This document shows positions 11,538-23,525 of a stretch of DNA of 64,000 nucleotides, one piece after another. The first letter of the stretch is position 1; each line of letters opens with the position of its first letter. Below the pieces are notes generated by a model. That model was not told the DNA's origin. It saw only the letters and a program-made list of their open reading frames with translations, and searched no databases. The position numbers and the translations under genes were made by a program. This stretch comes from Tetracentron sinense (Eukaryota; Streptophyta; Magnoliopsida; Trochodendrales; Trochodendraceae): the NCBI GenBank assembly GCA_015143295.1, contig CM026574.1, forward strand, positions 14,634,938 through 14,698,937, given 5' to 3'.

Positions 11538-11634
11538 TATATATATATATATATATATATATTGGTGACGTTCTAGTAAGCAACCCTCACTATGACATGT
11601 GGTGAGTGACCCTATATATATATATATATATATT
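11538..11634. repeat. Two (TA)n tracts with duplicated flanks
   Basis: TA dinucleotide runs occur at about 11538-11562 and 11612-11633. Each is followed by the same words TTGGTGACGTT and AAGCAACCCTCACTATGAC, so the tract and its flank are duplicated in tandem. Confidence 0.8.
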
Positions 11635-12062
11635 GGTGACGTTAAGTAAGCAACCCTCACTATGACGTGGTGAGTGGCCCCTAATAACATCACATGCGGC
11701 AGGTTGTTCTGGAATCTGACAATTGGATGTCAAGGTGGATCTCCTGATAGATGCGGGACAAAAAATCATCTTGATTAAATGTTTATAGATCATCTGATCA
11801 AAGGAGAGAAAATCATTCATCCCCTATAGCCAATATAGTGTTTAGTGAACCGTAGGAGTTAATGCTAACAAACTAGAGCTTGCTTAATCGGACGGTCTAG
11901 ATTTGTCAGAATGGATTGAGTTTTTGTCACATGTCTCTTGTAGGATCCACCTTGACATCCAATGGCCAGAATCTTAAAACACCTGCCACATGTCATTTTT
12001 CTAGAGGGGCTGCTCACTACAACTTTTAATGAGTGTGACCCATTAGTGTGACCCATTAGTAC
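11635..12062. mobile_element. Foldback DNA element with about 100 bp inverted arms
   Basis: The left arm (11650-11750) includes GGCCCCTAATAACATCACAT and TTGGATGTCAAGGTGGATC. The complement occurs in the right arm (11940-12040) as GATCCACCTTGACATCCAA and ATGTCATTTTTCTAGAGGGG. The arms are long relative to the 200 bp centre, as in Mutator-like MITEs. No open reading frame is meaningful. Confidence 0.65.
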
Positions 12063-13018
12063 CTCACTCTCTCTCTCTCTCTATATATATAAGAGATAGA
12101 TAAGTCTCTCTTTCTCTCTCTCTCTCTATATATAAGAGATAGATAAATAATGAGGGACGAGCTTTAGGGGATGTTGTCCAAGTCTAACTCTCCTGTTAGT
12201 AGGCCTAATTTTTTTGGGTCCACCTGAGCTTACGAGTTTTATGAATGAAAAAAATTGATTTTACAGGCTTTTGTGGGTTGGGCCAGTCACCCTCACTTGG
12301 GGCCCACATTAACATGCCTACACCTTTTTTTATATATATAAATTGTTGACTACATACTCTTAAAATTTATAAAGTTTTATCGTGCACAACCAAATAAAAA
12401 TTAAAAAAATATATTTATAAAATTTATGACTACACACAAAACTTCAGACTTATTAACCACAAAAGTAAAGCTTTATAAATTGGTTCATTGATGTACAATG
12501 CAAGCCTAACAAGAAGGTGTTCCGGCAACATTAATCTATTTTTTCCCTATTTATATCCATTTCATTATTTTAATGGAAATGAAGGAAACTTCAAATAATA
12601 AGAAATTGTCAACCACAAAACCAAATGCTCAATGCAAATGGATCAAACAAAGAGAATTCAAAGCATTTGAGAAAATTCAATTACTGAGCTCTTCTACTTT
12701 GAAACCTATCACATTTTTCATTAGGAAGAATGCATGATAATGTGAAAAGGTGGTGACTCATGAAGAATTAGGTATCGTTTGGAATGCCTACACTTCGGGT
12801 CTACTCGTCTATATATATATTTATTACGGGTATATCTTTTCATGTTTTAGACCGTTTGGTAGCGTATCTACTTGCTGTATTGCAAAAAAGACAAAAATGC
12901 ATAGAATATCTAAAACAAAAATTCAAATTTTTGGTGATTTTGGAAAAAAAAGCGCACGTCTATTCTAGATAGACGATGATAGAACTGAGATTATCGTCAT
13001 TTTTTACCGTTTTGTCCA
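12063..13018. other. Intergenic with CT/TA microsatellites
   Basis: CT and TA runs occur at 12064-12090 and 12110-12130, the second a near copy of the first. The remainder shows no gene signal; small open frames at 12750-12970 are fortuitous. Confidence 0.4.
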
Positions 13019-13070
13019 TTTAATAATAATAATAATATTATTATTATTATTACTATTATTATTGTTACTA

Positions 13071-13108
<38 letters not shown>

Positions 13109-13131
13109 GTTACTATTTTAATTACTATTCA

Positions 13132-13164
<33 letters not shown>

Positions 13165-13222
13165 AATTACTATTATTATTATTAATATTATTATTATTGT
13201 TGTAGTTGTTGTTGTTGTTATT
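13019..13222. repeat. (ATT)n microsatellite, about 200 bp
   Basis: Nearly continuous ATT/TTA triplets from 13021 to 13222, interrupted by TTACTATTTT words and ending in GTTGTTGTT. Confidence 0.9.
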
Positions 13223-13539
13223 TTTATTTAAAAATGACATCAACTGCCTCTGCAATAAGATGATGTTATCAAACACAATTTTGCCAAAATGTTTTGTCTA
13301 TTATTGTGTGCTACTAAATGATTTTACTTCGTATAGATCCATTTTTTATAGATCTTTTGTTACATATTTATTTTAGTTAGATCTGTCTGAAATAGACAAG
13401 ACCTACAAAACGAGCCCTTAGTCAGTTGGCGAATAGAGAATATGTCAATTGGAGAAGAGCGGGTTAGGATGTGGTCAACCGTGCACATATATGAGGGTAG
13501 GAAACTTCAAAAATTTTAATGGGCTGTAATTATCAAATG

Positions 13540-14030
13540 TTGGGGTGCGCTTAGCACCACCCTAATTTTATAAGGTTCTTATTATTATTATTTTAATAGC
13601 CATATTATTTAACAAATAAAATTTAAGAAGACAACTTAAGAGGTAGGGCCAAGGAGGGGCCTAGGGGCACGTGCTCCCCCCCCCCCCCCCCAAAAAAAAA
13701 AAAAAAAAAAAAAAAACCATTTGGAGAACTTTTTTTTTACATATAGGTTGCATGGCACATGGGGTGGGTGCCCCCCTCAACTTTAAATTCCTCTACTATT
13801 ATAACTGGACTCCTAGGAGTCTCGTTACAACCCACCGGTCAACACATGTCCCTTTTAATATCCATTAACTATGATTAAGATTCATTAACTCTTAGGGTTC
13901 AACCACCTAACTTTGGTTTTTAGAAAAAAGATTAATAAAAACATATTAACTCTAAGGATTAAAGTTGTTCACTAAAGTTAAAAAGCTTTTGTGTTGTAAC
14001 CGGACTCCAAGGAGTCCTACTGTAGAGGAT
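13540..14030. repeat. Repeat debris with a degraded FB copy
   Basis: A C15 run followed by an A24 run lies at 13676-13716. From about 13800 to 14025 there are recognisable parts of the FB family: ACATGTCCCTTTTAATATCC, AACTATGATTAAGATTCA, TTTGGTTTTTAGAAAAAAG and a terminal AACCGGACTCCAAGGAGTCC. The copy is too decayed to bound. Confidence 0.5.
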
Positions 14031-14925
14031 TCCAAGTCTTTACTAAGGCATGAGTCATGGGGTAGTTGTCCGATTTTGTGTATTTACTTAATAGGGTATA
14101 GTCATTAGACAAGGAGGTGAACTTTTGAAGAAAAAAATATATTATATTATTTAATAGGGCGTAAGGAGACCTCTAAACTTATGAAATCAAAAAATATATA
14201 TTTTATACAATGTTATCTAATTATTTAATAAGGCATAGCCATAGGGTAAGGGGACCATGGCTCCCGCAAACAAGGAGAAACAATACCTGTAAGACATGTA
14301 CAAAACGTATGGATGAAATAACTCACAAACTCAATCGTCAACAAAAAATTTGGGGGGCTCCGCTTCTGGGTAGGGCATAGGGCTGCGCATTGAGCGGGTT
14401 TGGCCCTGGCTGAGTTTAGTTGGCCTGAACACCCATAGAGTTGGTCCCAAAGCCAGCCCATCTTGTATGTTATGAATTCGGTCTAAGTCCAAATTGGTCC
14501 AAACTTGCCAAGCCCAAACTCATATATGCACTTATTAGTTTTCTACCCCTAGTGAGGGCTTTCAAATTTAGGTTTTGTTACTTTATTATCTTACATTAGT
14601 GGGCAGCACACGCGATGCACGTGAGAGAGGAAGGGGGAGAGACTGGGAAGAGAGACCCTAGTGAGAGCATTTGAAATATATATATATTTTGAGTATAGAA
14701 ACTTGAGGGACATTTTGGATATCCCCTATGAAAAAAGTTTGTGAGGGACATGTATGTTGGTTATAGAAATATGACGTAAGGACATTTTGAGACTCAAAAA
14801 GACTTAGAGGCATTGGGGTATAGCAAAGAAAGGAGGTGAGCAAGGCCTTGACGAGACTTTCTTCTTTAGAAGCGTTTTGCCAAGAGAACGATTTGTCTAT
14901 TCCAATTGGTTCAAGATTATGCCAC

Positions 14926-15155
14926 TAAGGTCACCATGTGTCCCTTTCAACACTCCTTAACTGTGGTTAAGATTCACTCACCCCTAAAGTTCACTTACTT
15001 ATCCTTGGTTTTTAGAAAAAAAATGAAAATAATTTAATCCTAAGAGTTATTGAATTTTAATTAGGATTTTAAAACAAATAAGTTTTTTTTCTAAAAACCA
15101 AGGATAAGTGGGTACACTTTAGGGGTGGGTGAATCTTAACCACAATTGGAGTCCG
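14926..15155. repeat. FB foldback module 1 in Helitron
   Basis: Left arm: ACCATGTGTCCCTTTC and TTAACTGTGGTTAAGATTCA. Right arm: AAAAACCAAGGATAAGTGGG and GGTGAATCTTAACCACAATT. It abuts the second FB module at the sequence GGAGTCCGGTCAC. Confidence 0.7.
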
Positions 15156-16872
15156 GTCACACCCTTGAGGTTGTCATGTGCCTCTTTTGACACCCCTTAA
15201 CTATGGTTAAGATTCAGCTAGCCCTAAGGTGTTGCCCAGATAATGGACCCTAGAGGGGGGGGGGGGGTGAATAGGGTTTATGACAATTTAAAATTTAAAC
15301 TAAGTGATTTTTGTGGAATTAGAATTTTATCACTAATGCTACCAACAAATAAACAAAAATAAAAAGATAGAGAGAGAGAGTCAGAGATACCAGACACACG
15401 ATATGATATCGGGGTTCAGCAACTTGCCTACATCCCCGCCTTTAAGCTTCCCGCTTTAAGGATTTTCACGATTCCAATAATCGCACTCTTCTTTACAGGC
15501 AGAGAGGAAGCCTTTACAATCCTTTTGCAGGCTCAGAAATAACCTTTTACAATCCTTTTAACAAGCTAAGGAAGAAATTTTTCAAGAGAAACTTTCTCTT
15601 GGAAACTAGAAGACTTTCTTCTTAAATGATGCAAGAATCCCTGATTCTTGACTATCAGTAATTACAAAAAATGAGTGGATTTAAAATCTGAATTTGAAAT
15701 CTCCTAACTGAGGTAGATAAGAATGGAAAATAAGGTTAACAATCTCTCAAGATTGATTGGAATTGAATGCTCAAAGAGAGAGAGATTGAGATTCAAAGTA
15801 TTCAATGAAAAAACAAAGTATTGATTGCTTGAGGGTTGTGAGTGATTTATGAATGATAGAACAATGTATTGAATGCTTAGAAATCTCATTTTTGTTCATA
15901 AATCATCTCCATTTATAGATGAACAATCAATATGACCGTTGGGGGTAGCATTTAATGCGGACTAGCCGTTGAAAACTAGCCGTTACACAATTTTCCTGCA
16001 GGCACTCATTGACGAGTTAGTGAAAATTAGGCTTGAGTTATCAACGAGTAGGAACAAAAGCTATTAAACATTTTTCTGTCATCCACTCGTCGACGAGTTA
16101 CTTGCACTCGTCGACGAGTCTACTGAATTTTTTCAGTAAACTCATCATACTGAGACCAAAATGATGAGAATCATGTTAGGACCCTTAGGCATTCAACTTA
16201 ACATTATTTTAATAATTTCTAGGGCCTTAGATTGATGTCCAAATTACACTAGGTCTCGTAGGGTCTATGTAGGTCAACTTTGAGCAATTCTTTTCTAATG
16301 TCTTGAGGACTTTTACAAGGTACTAGACATTTTTTAACTAATACACTAAGTCTTTATTTGAGTGATGATCTTCTTTAGCTTGATTTGTGGAGCTTTTCTC
16401 TTGATGGATCTTCATGGATTGTCTTGAGCTCTTGAAGCTTTTTCCTTTGAAGGACTAGTACTTGGACTTTACCTTGATGAACTTGAATGTTTTAACTCTT
16501 CAATTCTTCATGACTTGAAAGATAATCTTAAGATTCTTTTTCTCTGAAATGTCACATTTTAAATGGAAGAATTAGTATCATAAAGTTCATTCCATTATTA
16601 TGTTATCATCAAAACTATTAAGGGTACTTTGAGTTGTAACCTTGAGGCAAACATAGGGTTCACCTACCTATCATTAGCTTTAAAAAATAAATATAAGAAA
16701 AAAAAATTAACCGTAGGAGTTAGTGACTTTTAACTAGGGTTTAAAAAATTATTGTTTTCTAAAAACCAAGAATAGGTAGGTGAACCCTAGGGGTTTCATG
16801 CGTCTCTTTTGACACCCCTTAACTGTAGTTAGCTTGAGATAAGTGGGTGAATCCTAGGGATGGGTGAATCTT
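15156..16872. repeat. FB foldback module 2, split by a solo LTR
   Basis: The left arm (15165-15229) ends at GCCCTAAGG. The right part resumes at 16654 with TAGGGTTCACCTACC and runs through AAAAACCAAGAATAGG and GGTGAATCTTAACCACAATT to about 16872. Removing 15230-16653 restores the usual CCCTAGGGTTCACC order of the family. Confidence 0.7.
15230..16653. mobile_element. Solo LTR, 1424 bp
   Basis: It begins TGTTGCCCAGATAATGG and ends GAGGCAAACA, giving TG..CA termini with a short inverted repeat (TGTTGCC / GGCAAACA). Flanking pentamers are TAAGG (15225-15229) and TAGGG (16654-16658), a 4 of 5 match to a target duplication. Near the start is CCCTAGAGGGGGGG followed by TGAATAGGG, a word widespread in plant LTRs. 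There is no coding sequence. Two perfect 14 bp palindromes (ACTCGTCGACGAGT) lie at 16084 and 16106. Confidence 0.65.
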
Positions 16873-17552
16873 AACCACAATTAAAGAGTATATAATTGTA
16901 GAGAATTTCAAGTCTAAAAAGTAATATAAATGAGTAAGGGATAGTATGGAAATTAAGCAAAACATTTAATAAAATTTTTGTCTTATATCCATTAAAATAG
17001 GGGTAATTTAGGGATTTAGAAAAAATTAGTCTAAGGTTTCTAAGAGAAGAATTCAAGATGATAGAAGTGAAAGGGCATTTTTGGAATTAATGCAAATATC
17101 AATCAACTTTTGAACGAGGAATCCTCATAATATTAGTAGGCAATGGATGATAGAAGTTAAAGGATATTTTTGGAATTAATACAAATATCAATCAACGTTT
17201 GAACGGAGGAATCCTCATTATATTAGTAGAGATGTAATTTATGATTGTAAATAAAAGACACGTTTAAACATCCTACAGCTGAAAATGGTTATTGAGTATA
17301 AATCTAACTCACATATAAGTTCAATATATTCTAAATATAAATATACAGACATATAATAGATCAGTTCAAGCCCAGTTGGGCACCTCGGAGTAGGGAATGT
17401 GAGCCCGAACCCCGCTTGAAATCATTTTCAGGTCAAGACTTGAGCCGGAACCTAGCCAAACCCACCAGAACCTCAGTTCAACCCACCCTTAACTTAGGAT
17501 GAGTCGGTCTGCCTTGGGCCAGGCCGGCCCAATGTGCAACTGTAGTAAGGGG

Positions 17553-18164
17553 GCCTCGGGCCCATGTGAGCTAGATAGCTCCTACAATCCTTAGTCGACA
17601 AAATCTAAAAAACCAATCACTCTAGGTAACATTTTGAATTTTAACCCCCCAAAAAAAAAAGTAACATTTTATAAGAACATTATAGAACTATAAGGCTGTC
17701 ACAAATTTATCTGATTCTTGCTATTTGAAAATAAAAAAGTGTAGTTCTTAGGGGAGGTCTCGGCCCTATGATCATTTATTCGGTCCTGCTAGATCTAATG
17801 GAAAACATTTTAACATTATATATATATATATATATCATTCTACTAATAAAAGTATAAGAAGTATGCAAACATTTATGTTGACCAAAATACCTTTTAACTT
17901 ATTTTATTTTATAAATAATTTAGGATATATATACCAAACTTTAATATTATATAGCATTGACGCTGATAATCAGATTTCTCTTCAATATCTCTTCAATATT
18001 ACTATCGGATAATCTCCTCAAACACATTTTATTGGTAAGGACTCTCCCTTAGTAGAGATTTGGAAGGACTCTATCATAGTCATTACATAAGACAAACACT
18101 CTCTATTACTTTTACTCCATCTTTAGTTTACAAATCTAGCTAATATTTTCATCTAACCTCAATT
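17553..18164. other. Intergenic, AT-rich
   Basis: It contains a (TA)n run at 17818-17833. It precedes the possible gene fragment at 18165. No other feature is recognised. Confidence 0.3.
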
Positions 18165-18525
18165 ATGGATCCGGATGGGCTTCTTGTTGAGACGCAGGTA
18201 AGTATATATATATATAGAGAGAGAGCAGTGTTAGTTGCTTCCTTATACCAATGTATTAATGATGAAGGATCCTTAAATCAAGACACCTATTCTTTATATT
18301 TTATAGGTGTATATATTTGTCATAAATACAATCATCTTCCAGTTATATACAGTAAATGAATGACAATTATGTTTCGGGGATACGAACTAGCTTACACACC
18401 TCTCAATAAGGTTATTATTGGTAAGCCTATTTTTTATTCAGGTATTAATTGATGAAGCGGAGTTGTTGTATTCGTCCATGAGGGAGCACACAAGAGAGAA
18501 CGCTGATGGAGAGTTGTTGTACCAG
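18165..18525 (+). CDS. Possible two-exon gene fragment, function unknown
   Basis: ATG at 18165 opens an 11-codon exon (MDPDGLLVETQ) that ends exactly at CAG|GTAAGT (18197/18198). A second open exon, 18442-18525, follows a TTTTTATTCAG acceptor; it encodes 28 residues with the segment VLIDEAELLYSSMREH and ends CAG|GTAGTG. All junctions are phase 0. The charged, helical sequence looks protein-like, but I do not recognise a family. It may be a captured or truncated gene piece, since Helitron remnants start at 18668. The next in-frame codons past the second donor end at a stop, so any further exon is unknown. Confidence 0.25.
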
Positions 18526-19104
18526 GTAGTGCCTCTTCCATAGTTCCGGCCTCAAAATTCCACATTCCAGTGTTGTCCACGGACTGTGTGCTGCTCATAA
18601 AATTGTAGTTCTTTCTACGTCCTAACCTCAAAAGTTATGTTTATCATTAATGGTAAAAAAAAAAATTATAGGTGCAAGACACATGCACGTGAGATATGGG
18701 GGAAAGGGAGAGAGACCGGGGTAGAGGGACTCTAGTGAGGCATCTTGAAATTTTTTTTTTTTAATTTGGGTATAAAAACTTGAGGGACATTTTGGATAAA
18801 AAAAAAATAGTGAAAGACACATTGGTTAGAGAAATATGACGTAAAGACATTTTGAGAACCAAAAAGCTTTAGAGGCATTTTTGATATAGCAAAGGAAGGG
18901 GGCGTGCGGGCCTTGGCGAGATGTTCTTCTTTTGGAGAATTTTGCTAAGAGTGAGAGGAGTCCGGTTACGCCACGAAGGTTGCCATGTGTCCCTTTTAAC
19001 ACTCCTTAATAATAATTAGGTTCACCCACCCTTAGGATTCACCCACTTATCCTTGATTTTTTTTAAAAAAAAAATTTAATTTTACTTGTCAGTGAATATT
19101 AACC

Positions 19105-19263
19105 AAAAGGTTTTTGTAATTGGCTTACTCAATTGAGAGCCTGAGTTGCTATTATATATATTCACAAGAGTATCTACATATTTGGAAAGAGAATAACAAT
19201 AAAATATAAATCCCAAAACATAAGCCCCAAGAGTGCGTAATCCCATAAATATGTTTCCCAACA
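19105..19263 (-). repeat. 3' LTR (159 bp)
   Basis: In element orientation it starts TGTTGGGAAACATA and ends AAAAACCTTTT. It carries 8 extra bases (GTAATCCC on the plus strand, near 19237) compared with the other LTR. Confidence 0.95.
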
Positions 19264-19273
19264 CTCCCCCTCA
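19264..19273 (-). promoter_or_regulatory. Polypurine tract
   Basis: TGAGGGGGAG on the minus strand directly precedes the 3' LTR. The TGA is also the stop codon of the polyprotein frame, so coding and priming sequences overlap. Confidence 0.9.
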
Positions 19274-22200
19274 AGCTGGAGCGAAGATGTCAATCAAACC
19301 CAGCTTGGCTATGGAGGACTGAAGTAAGGAAGGCCCAACAGACTTAGTGAACACATCGGCAGTTTGTTCAGAGGAAGGAACAAAAGATGGGCTGATGATA
19401 CCCGACCGAACTTTCTCCCGAATGAAGTGAATATCAACCTCTATATGTTTTGACCTCTCATGAAGCACAGGGTCAGATGCAAGCATAATTGCTGACTTAT
19501 TATCACAAAATAACTTTGATGAGATTTTCTCCACAAAACCCAATTCTCCCAGTATCGATCGAAGCCAAAGGAGTTCACAAATGCCTTGAGCCATAGCTCG
19601 ATATTCAACCTCAGCAGAGGATCTAGAAACAACAACTTGCTTCTTACTCTTCCAAGATACGAGATGATTACCATAGAAGGTACAAAAGCCAGAGGTAGAG
19701 CGCCTATCAGTTTTAGAGCCAACATAATCTGCATCAGTGAAACATGAGAGTCCTGTCTGATTCCCTGAAGCATAGAACAAACCAAGACCAAGACAAGACT
19801 TGAGATATCTCAGAATATGATAAACAACATCCAAATGACCCGAGCGAGGAGCATGCATAAACTGACTAACCACACTAACAACAAAAGTCAAATCTGGCCT
19901 CGTGTTAGTCAAGTAGATCAGTCGACCTACCAGACGTTGGTACACAGAAGGATCTGGAAGGAAATCCCCCGACTCAACGGAAAGTTTGAGGTTTGGGTCC
20001 ATTGGAGTAGAAGCTGGTTGACACCCAAGCATGCCAGTTTCCTAAAGAAGGTCCAAGGTATATTTTCGTTGAGATAAGGATATCCCATGACGAGATCTAG
20101 CAACCTCAATCCCAAGGAAATACCGAAGAGGACCCAAAGCCTTCACATCAAAAAACTTCCCAAGATGAAGCTTCACCTGAGCAATCCCTGGAGCATCATC
20201 ACCTGCGATAATAATGTCATCAACATATACTAATAATATAATGCAAAGACCATCAGAGTTACGTCGAATAAAGCAAGTGTGATCCGAGTGACATCGCATA
20301 AAACCCATAAATAGAACAACATCACTGAAGCGATTGAACCATGCTCTAGGAGATTGCTTTAGACCATAAAGAGATTTCCGTAGACGACAAACTTTCCTAG
20401 CATACTCCCCCTCAGCCCGAAAAGCAGGGGGTGGATCCATATAGATAGTCTCAAGCAAATCCCCATGAAGAAATGCATTCTTGACATCTAACTGATGAAG
20501 AGGCCAAGCATGAGAAGCAGCCAAAGAGACAAAAAGGCGCATGGAGGTCAATTTGGCCACAGGAGCAAAAGTAGCACCAAAATCTTTGCTAGGAATCTGA
20601 GTAAAACCCTTCGCCACCAAACGGGCCTTATACCGATCAATAGAACCATCTGCCAAATATTTCACACTAAAGACCCACTTACAACCTACAGTCTTCTCTC
20701 CAGCAGGTAAAGGAACAAGCTCCCATGTCTCATTGTGTTGTAAAGCATCCATTTCTGCTTTCATGGCATACACCCAATGTGGAACCTAAAGAGCCTCAGA
20801 CACGGACCGTGGAATGGAAACAGAGTCAAGTTTACCCAAGAAGGCTTGATAGGAACCTGAAAGACCATCATAGGAAATTTGCTTGGAAATGGGATGGTTA
20901 GTGCTACTAGAGTAACCATACCAATAAGGGGGTTTTCGGATACGAGAAGTATAACACAGAGCATGTTCAGAAGGGGTAGGAACCAAAGGGGTAGGAAAAT
21001 TACCTGGACCTGGTTCAGATGATGAGTCTGGCAGAGGAGGCTGAGCGTGACAACGACGGGAGTAGACCTGCAAAGGTGGAGGGGAAGACCTCGGTTCAGA
21101 AGGAACATCAAAAATAGGAACAGGGCACGCAAGGGGTGAGGTCTCCTCCTCCAAGACAAAAGGGAGAGAATCCTGCACAACAGAGTGATTGCCATAAAAA
21201 GGAACATTTTCAAACATCAAGAGAATGATACATGTGTTTGGCCATAGGGTCATAACAACGATAGCCCTTAGACATAGCAGAATATCCCAAGAAAATGCAC
21301 CGAACAGATTTATCATCAAGTTTGCTACGAGAGGGACTACGGTTATGAACAAAGCAAATACAACCAAAAACACGAGGTAGGAGAGGAAACAAAGTGTGAT
21401 CTGGCTGGAGAACCTGGAGGGGAGCCTTACCACCCAAAACCCGACTCGGAGTGCGATTAAGCAAGAACGCAGTTGTGAGAACAGCTATGTGCCAATAGGG
21501 TTTGGGAACGTGCATGCCACTCAAAAGACATCGTACCACAGATATGAGATGACGGTTTTTTCGTTCTGCCACTCCATTCTGTTCTGGAGTGTAAGGGCAT
21601 GTGAGTTGGTGTAAAATTCCCTTTTTATTCAGTTCAGATCGAAATTCATTAGAGACATATTTGCACCCATTATCTGATCGAATATTATGAACAACAGTGT
21701 TATACTGAGTTTTGATCATTTGAAGAAACTGAGTAAACAAGGGAAGCACCTCATATTTCTTTTTAAGTAAATAAACCTAAGTACAACGAGAATGATCGTC
21801 AATGAAAGTCACATAATATCGATGTCTAGAAAAAGCAGTAACAGGGGAAGGTCCCCATACATCAGAATGAATCAGATCAAACATATTATGAGCACGATGC
21901 ATACTGGAAATATAACTGGTTCTAGTATGCTTAGAGAGTTCACAAACTTCACATTGAAACTTATGGTCTTTGCAAGCTTTAACTAAAGATGGAAATAACA
22001 AACATAAGTAATGGAAATTTACATGCCCTAAACGAGCATGCCACAAACTTAAAGTGCGTAAAGAAATATCATAAGAATTAGAAATAGGAAGAACAGAAGC
22101 TTGAAAACTCGAGGCTAGTGGCTGTGAAGGAGGTGGCTCTCTAAAGTAGTAGAGTCCATCACGCTCATAACCCCTGCCAAAAATCCTCTTCGAACACAGG

Positions 22201-23525
22201 TCCTGCAGGAGACAGTGGTTGGGTAAGAATATAACTGCACATTGGAGATCTTTAGCAAGGCGATTAACAGATAGAAGATTAAAAGCAAAGTTAGGCACAT
22301 GGAAGACAGATGATAGAGTAATATTAGATGATAAAAACACATCACCCTTACATCGAATGTGAGTGGTTGAACCATCAGCAAGACATACAGATTGATTAAT
22401 AGGTAGGACAGACGAAGAGAAAACTGAGAACTCACCAGTCATATGATCATTGGCTTCGGAATCAAGCACCCAAGTAGGTGTCCCTGCTTTAACATGAAAA
22501 GCAGTAGGTGTACCTGTAGCACTAGTGGCAGTTGGAGTGGTAGCAGTGGCACCAACTCTAGCGGTAAGGGAGCCAAGCTGTTTCTGAAGATGACCAATCT
22601 GGGATTGAAGTTGGCTGAAATCAGGGAGTCCATCATCAACAGTGGTCGCTGCAATAGCAGCAGTGCGAGAAAAGCCGGCACTGGACGAACGATTCCTAGC
22701 AAACTTCTGCTTCAACTCAGGATGAAGTTTCCAACAGCGGGCCTAAACATGACCAACCTCACCACAATGATGATAGAGAATCTTCCCTCCAGTAGTGCGT
22801 GAGCCAGAATTTGCAGCAAAAGCCATATTATCAATTGTAGGCTCAGACAAAGATGAGGGTTGAAGAAGACGTTGCCTACGCTCCTCTCCATCAACAGTAG
22901 CGAATGCTTCAAACAAGGATGGCATAGGTGATGTATTTAAGATCTGAGTCTTAAGAGGCTCAAACTCATGTCGTAAACCCATCAAAAATTGATAAGTATG
23001 TTGACGGTCAAGACGCTTGACTAAAAGAGATGCATCCGTTGGGGTAAAGTCACTCAGAGGCTCATACTGAGCCAACTCCTCCCAACGTGACTGTAAGTAC
23101 CCAAAGTAATCTACAACAGATAAATTCAGACTTTCCTGCTAGGCTCGAGAAATATCCTGGTATAACTCAAAAATACGAGCGTCATTATGAGAATGAGCAT
23201 ACATCTGATTCAGTGCCGTCCAGAGACCATAAACAGTATCATAGAACATACATATATTATAGATCCGTTCTTCCATTGAGTTAAACAGCCAACTTAAAAT
23301 AGTACAATTTTCCATGTCCCACTGAGCATATTTAGGATCAGTAGTAGCAGGTTTCTTTTCAGTACCCAAAAGCCATCCCGTCTTTCCTTTTCCTCCAACA
23401 TAAAGACGGAACGATCGTGACCAGGAGGCAAAGTTTCGACCATTCAGCAATATGCTAGTGACCCGTTGAGCCGGTGTGTGTTGTGTGGAAGAAAAAATAT
23501 CCTTATTGCTGCTCGAATCATCCAT
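19271..23525 (-). pseudogene. Copia Gag-Pol polyprotein, five nonsense codons and one frameshift
   Basis: It starts at ATG 23525 (MDDSSSNKDIF). Gag occupies 23525-22740, with a zinc knuckle near 22780-22740 whose first cysteine is tyrosine. Protease is near 22460, where the DSG active-site glycine is replaced (DSEAND). Integrase shows HARLGH, CEVC, the HSDVWGP and SDNG aspartates and the glutamate in EQNGVAERKN (22200-21400). Reverse transcriptase has YVDDIII at about 20225, and RNase H has TDAD and SSAEVEYRAMA (19755-19590). In-frame TAG codons lie at 23139, 22743, 21777, 20786 and 20042 (lowest base). A frameshift lies near 21210-21225. Domain order is complete, so the element was recently competent or was moved in trans. 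Confidence 0.9.

Larger units (their letters stand above)
14596..17232 (-). mobile_element. Non-autonomous Helitron carrying two foldback modules
   Basis: Read on the minus strand it begins TCTCTACTAATATAATGAGG at 17232 and ends with a short hairpin region (ACGTGCATCGCGTGTGC) followed by CTAA at 14596. It lies between host A and T, as Helitrons do. The internal order GAGAGAGACTGGGAAGAG, ACTTGAGGGACATTTT, then two abutting foldbacks is shared with the elements at 26408 and 18668. About 87 bp of the 5' end is tandemly duplicated (17057-17139 and 17146-17232). No Rep/helicase coding was found. Confidence 0.65.
14378..17544. mobile_element. hAT-type non-autonomous element split by a Helitron
   Basis: The left terminus TAGGGCTGCGCATTG pairs with the right terminus CAATGTGCAACTGTA (11 of 15 positions). 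The flanks GTAGGGCA (14370-14377) and GTAAGGGG (17545-17552) could be a decayed 8 bp target duplication. Subterminal GGCC-rich blocks (GGTTTGGCCCTGG, AGGCCGGCCCAA) resemble the other hAT-like elements here. The original element was about 530 bp; 2.6 kb in the middle is a later Helitron insertion. Confidence 0.55.

Noticed and set aside
11031..11568. Overlapping frames on both strands around the GATCGATCG cluster
   Set aside because: Repeat-derived; no domain, and the frames run into TA microsatellites.
19817..22802. Plus-strand and alternative-frame open frames within the copia element
   Set aside because: Shadows of the minus-strand gag-pol coding frame.
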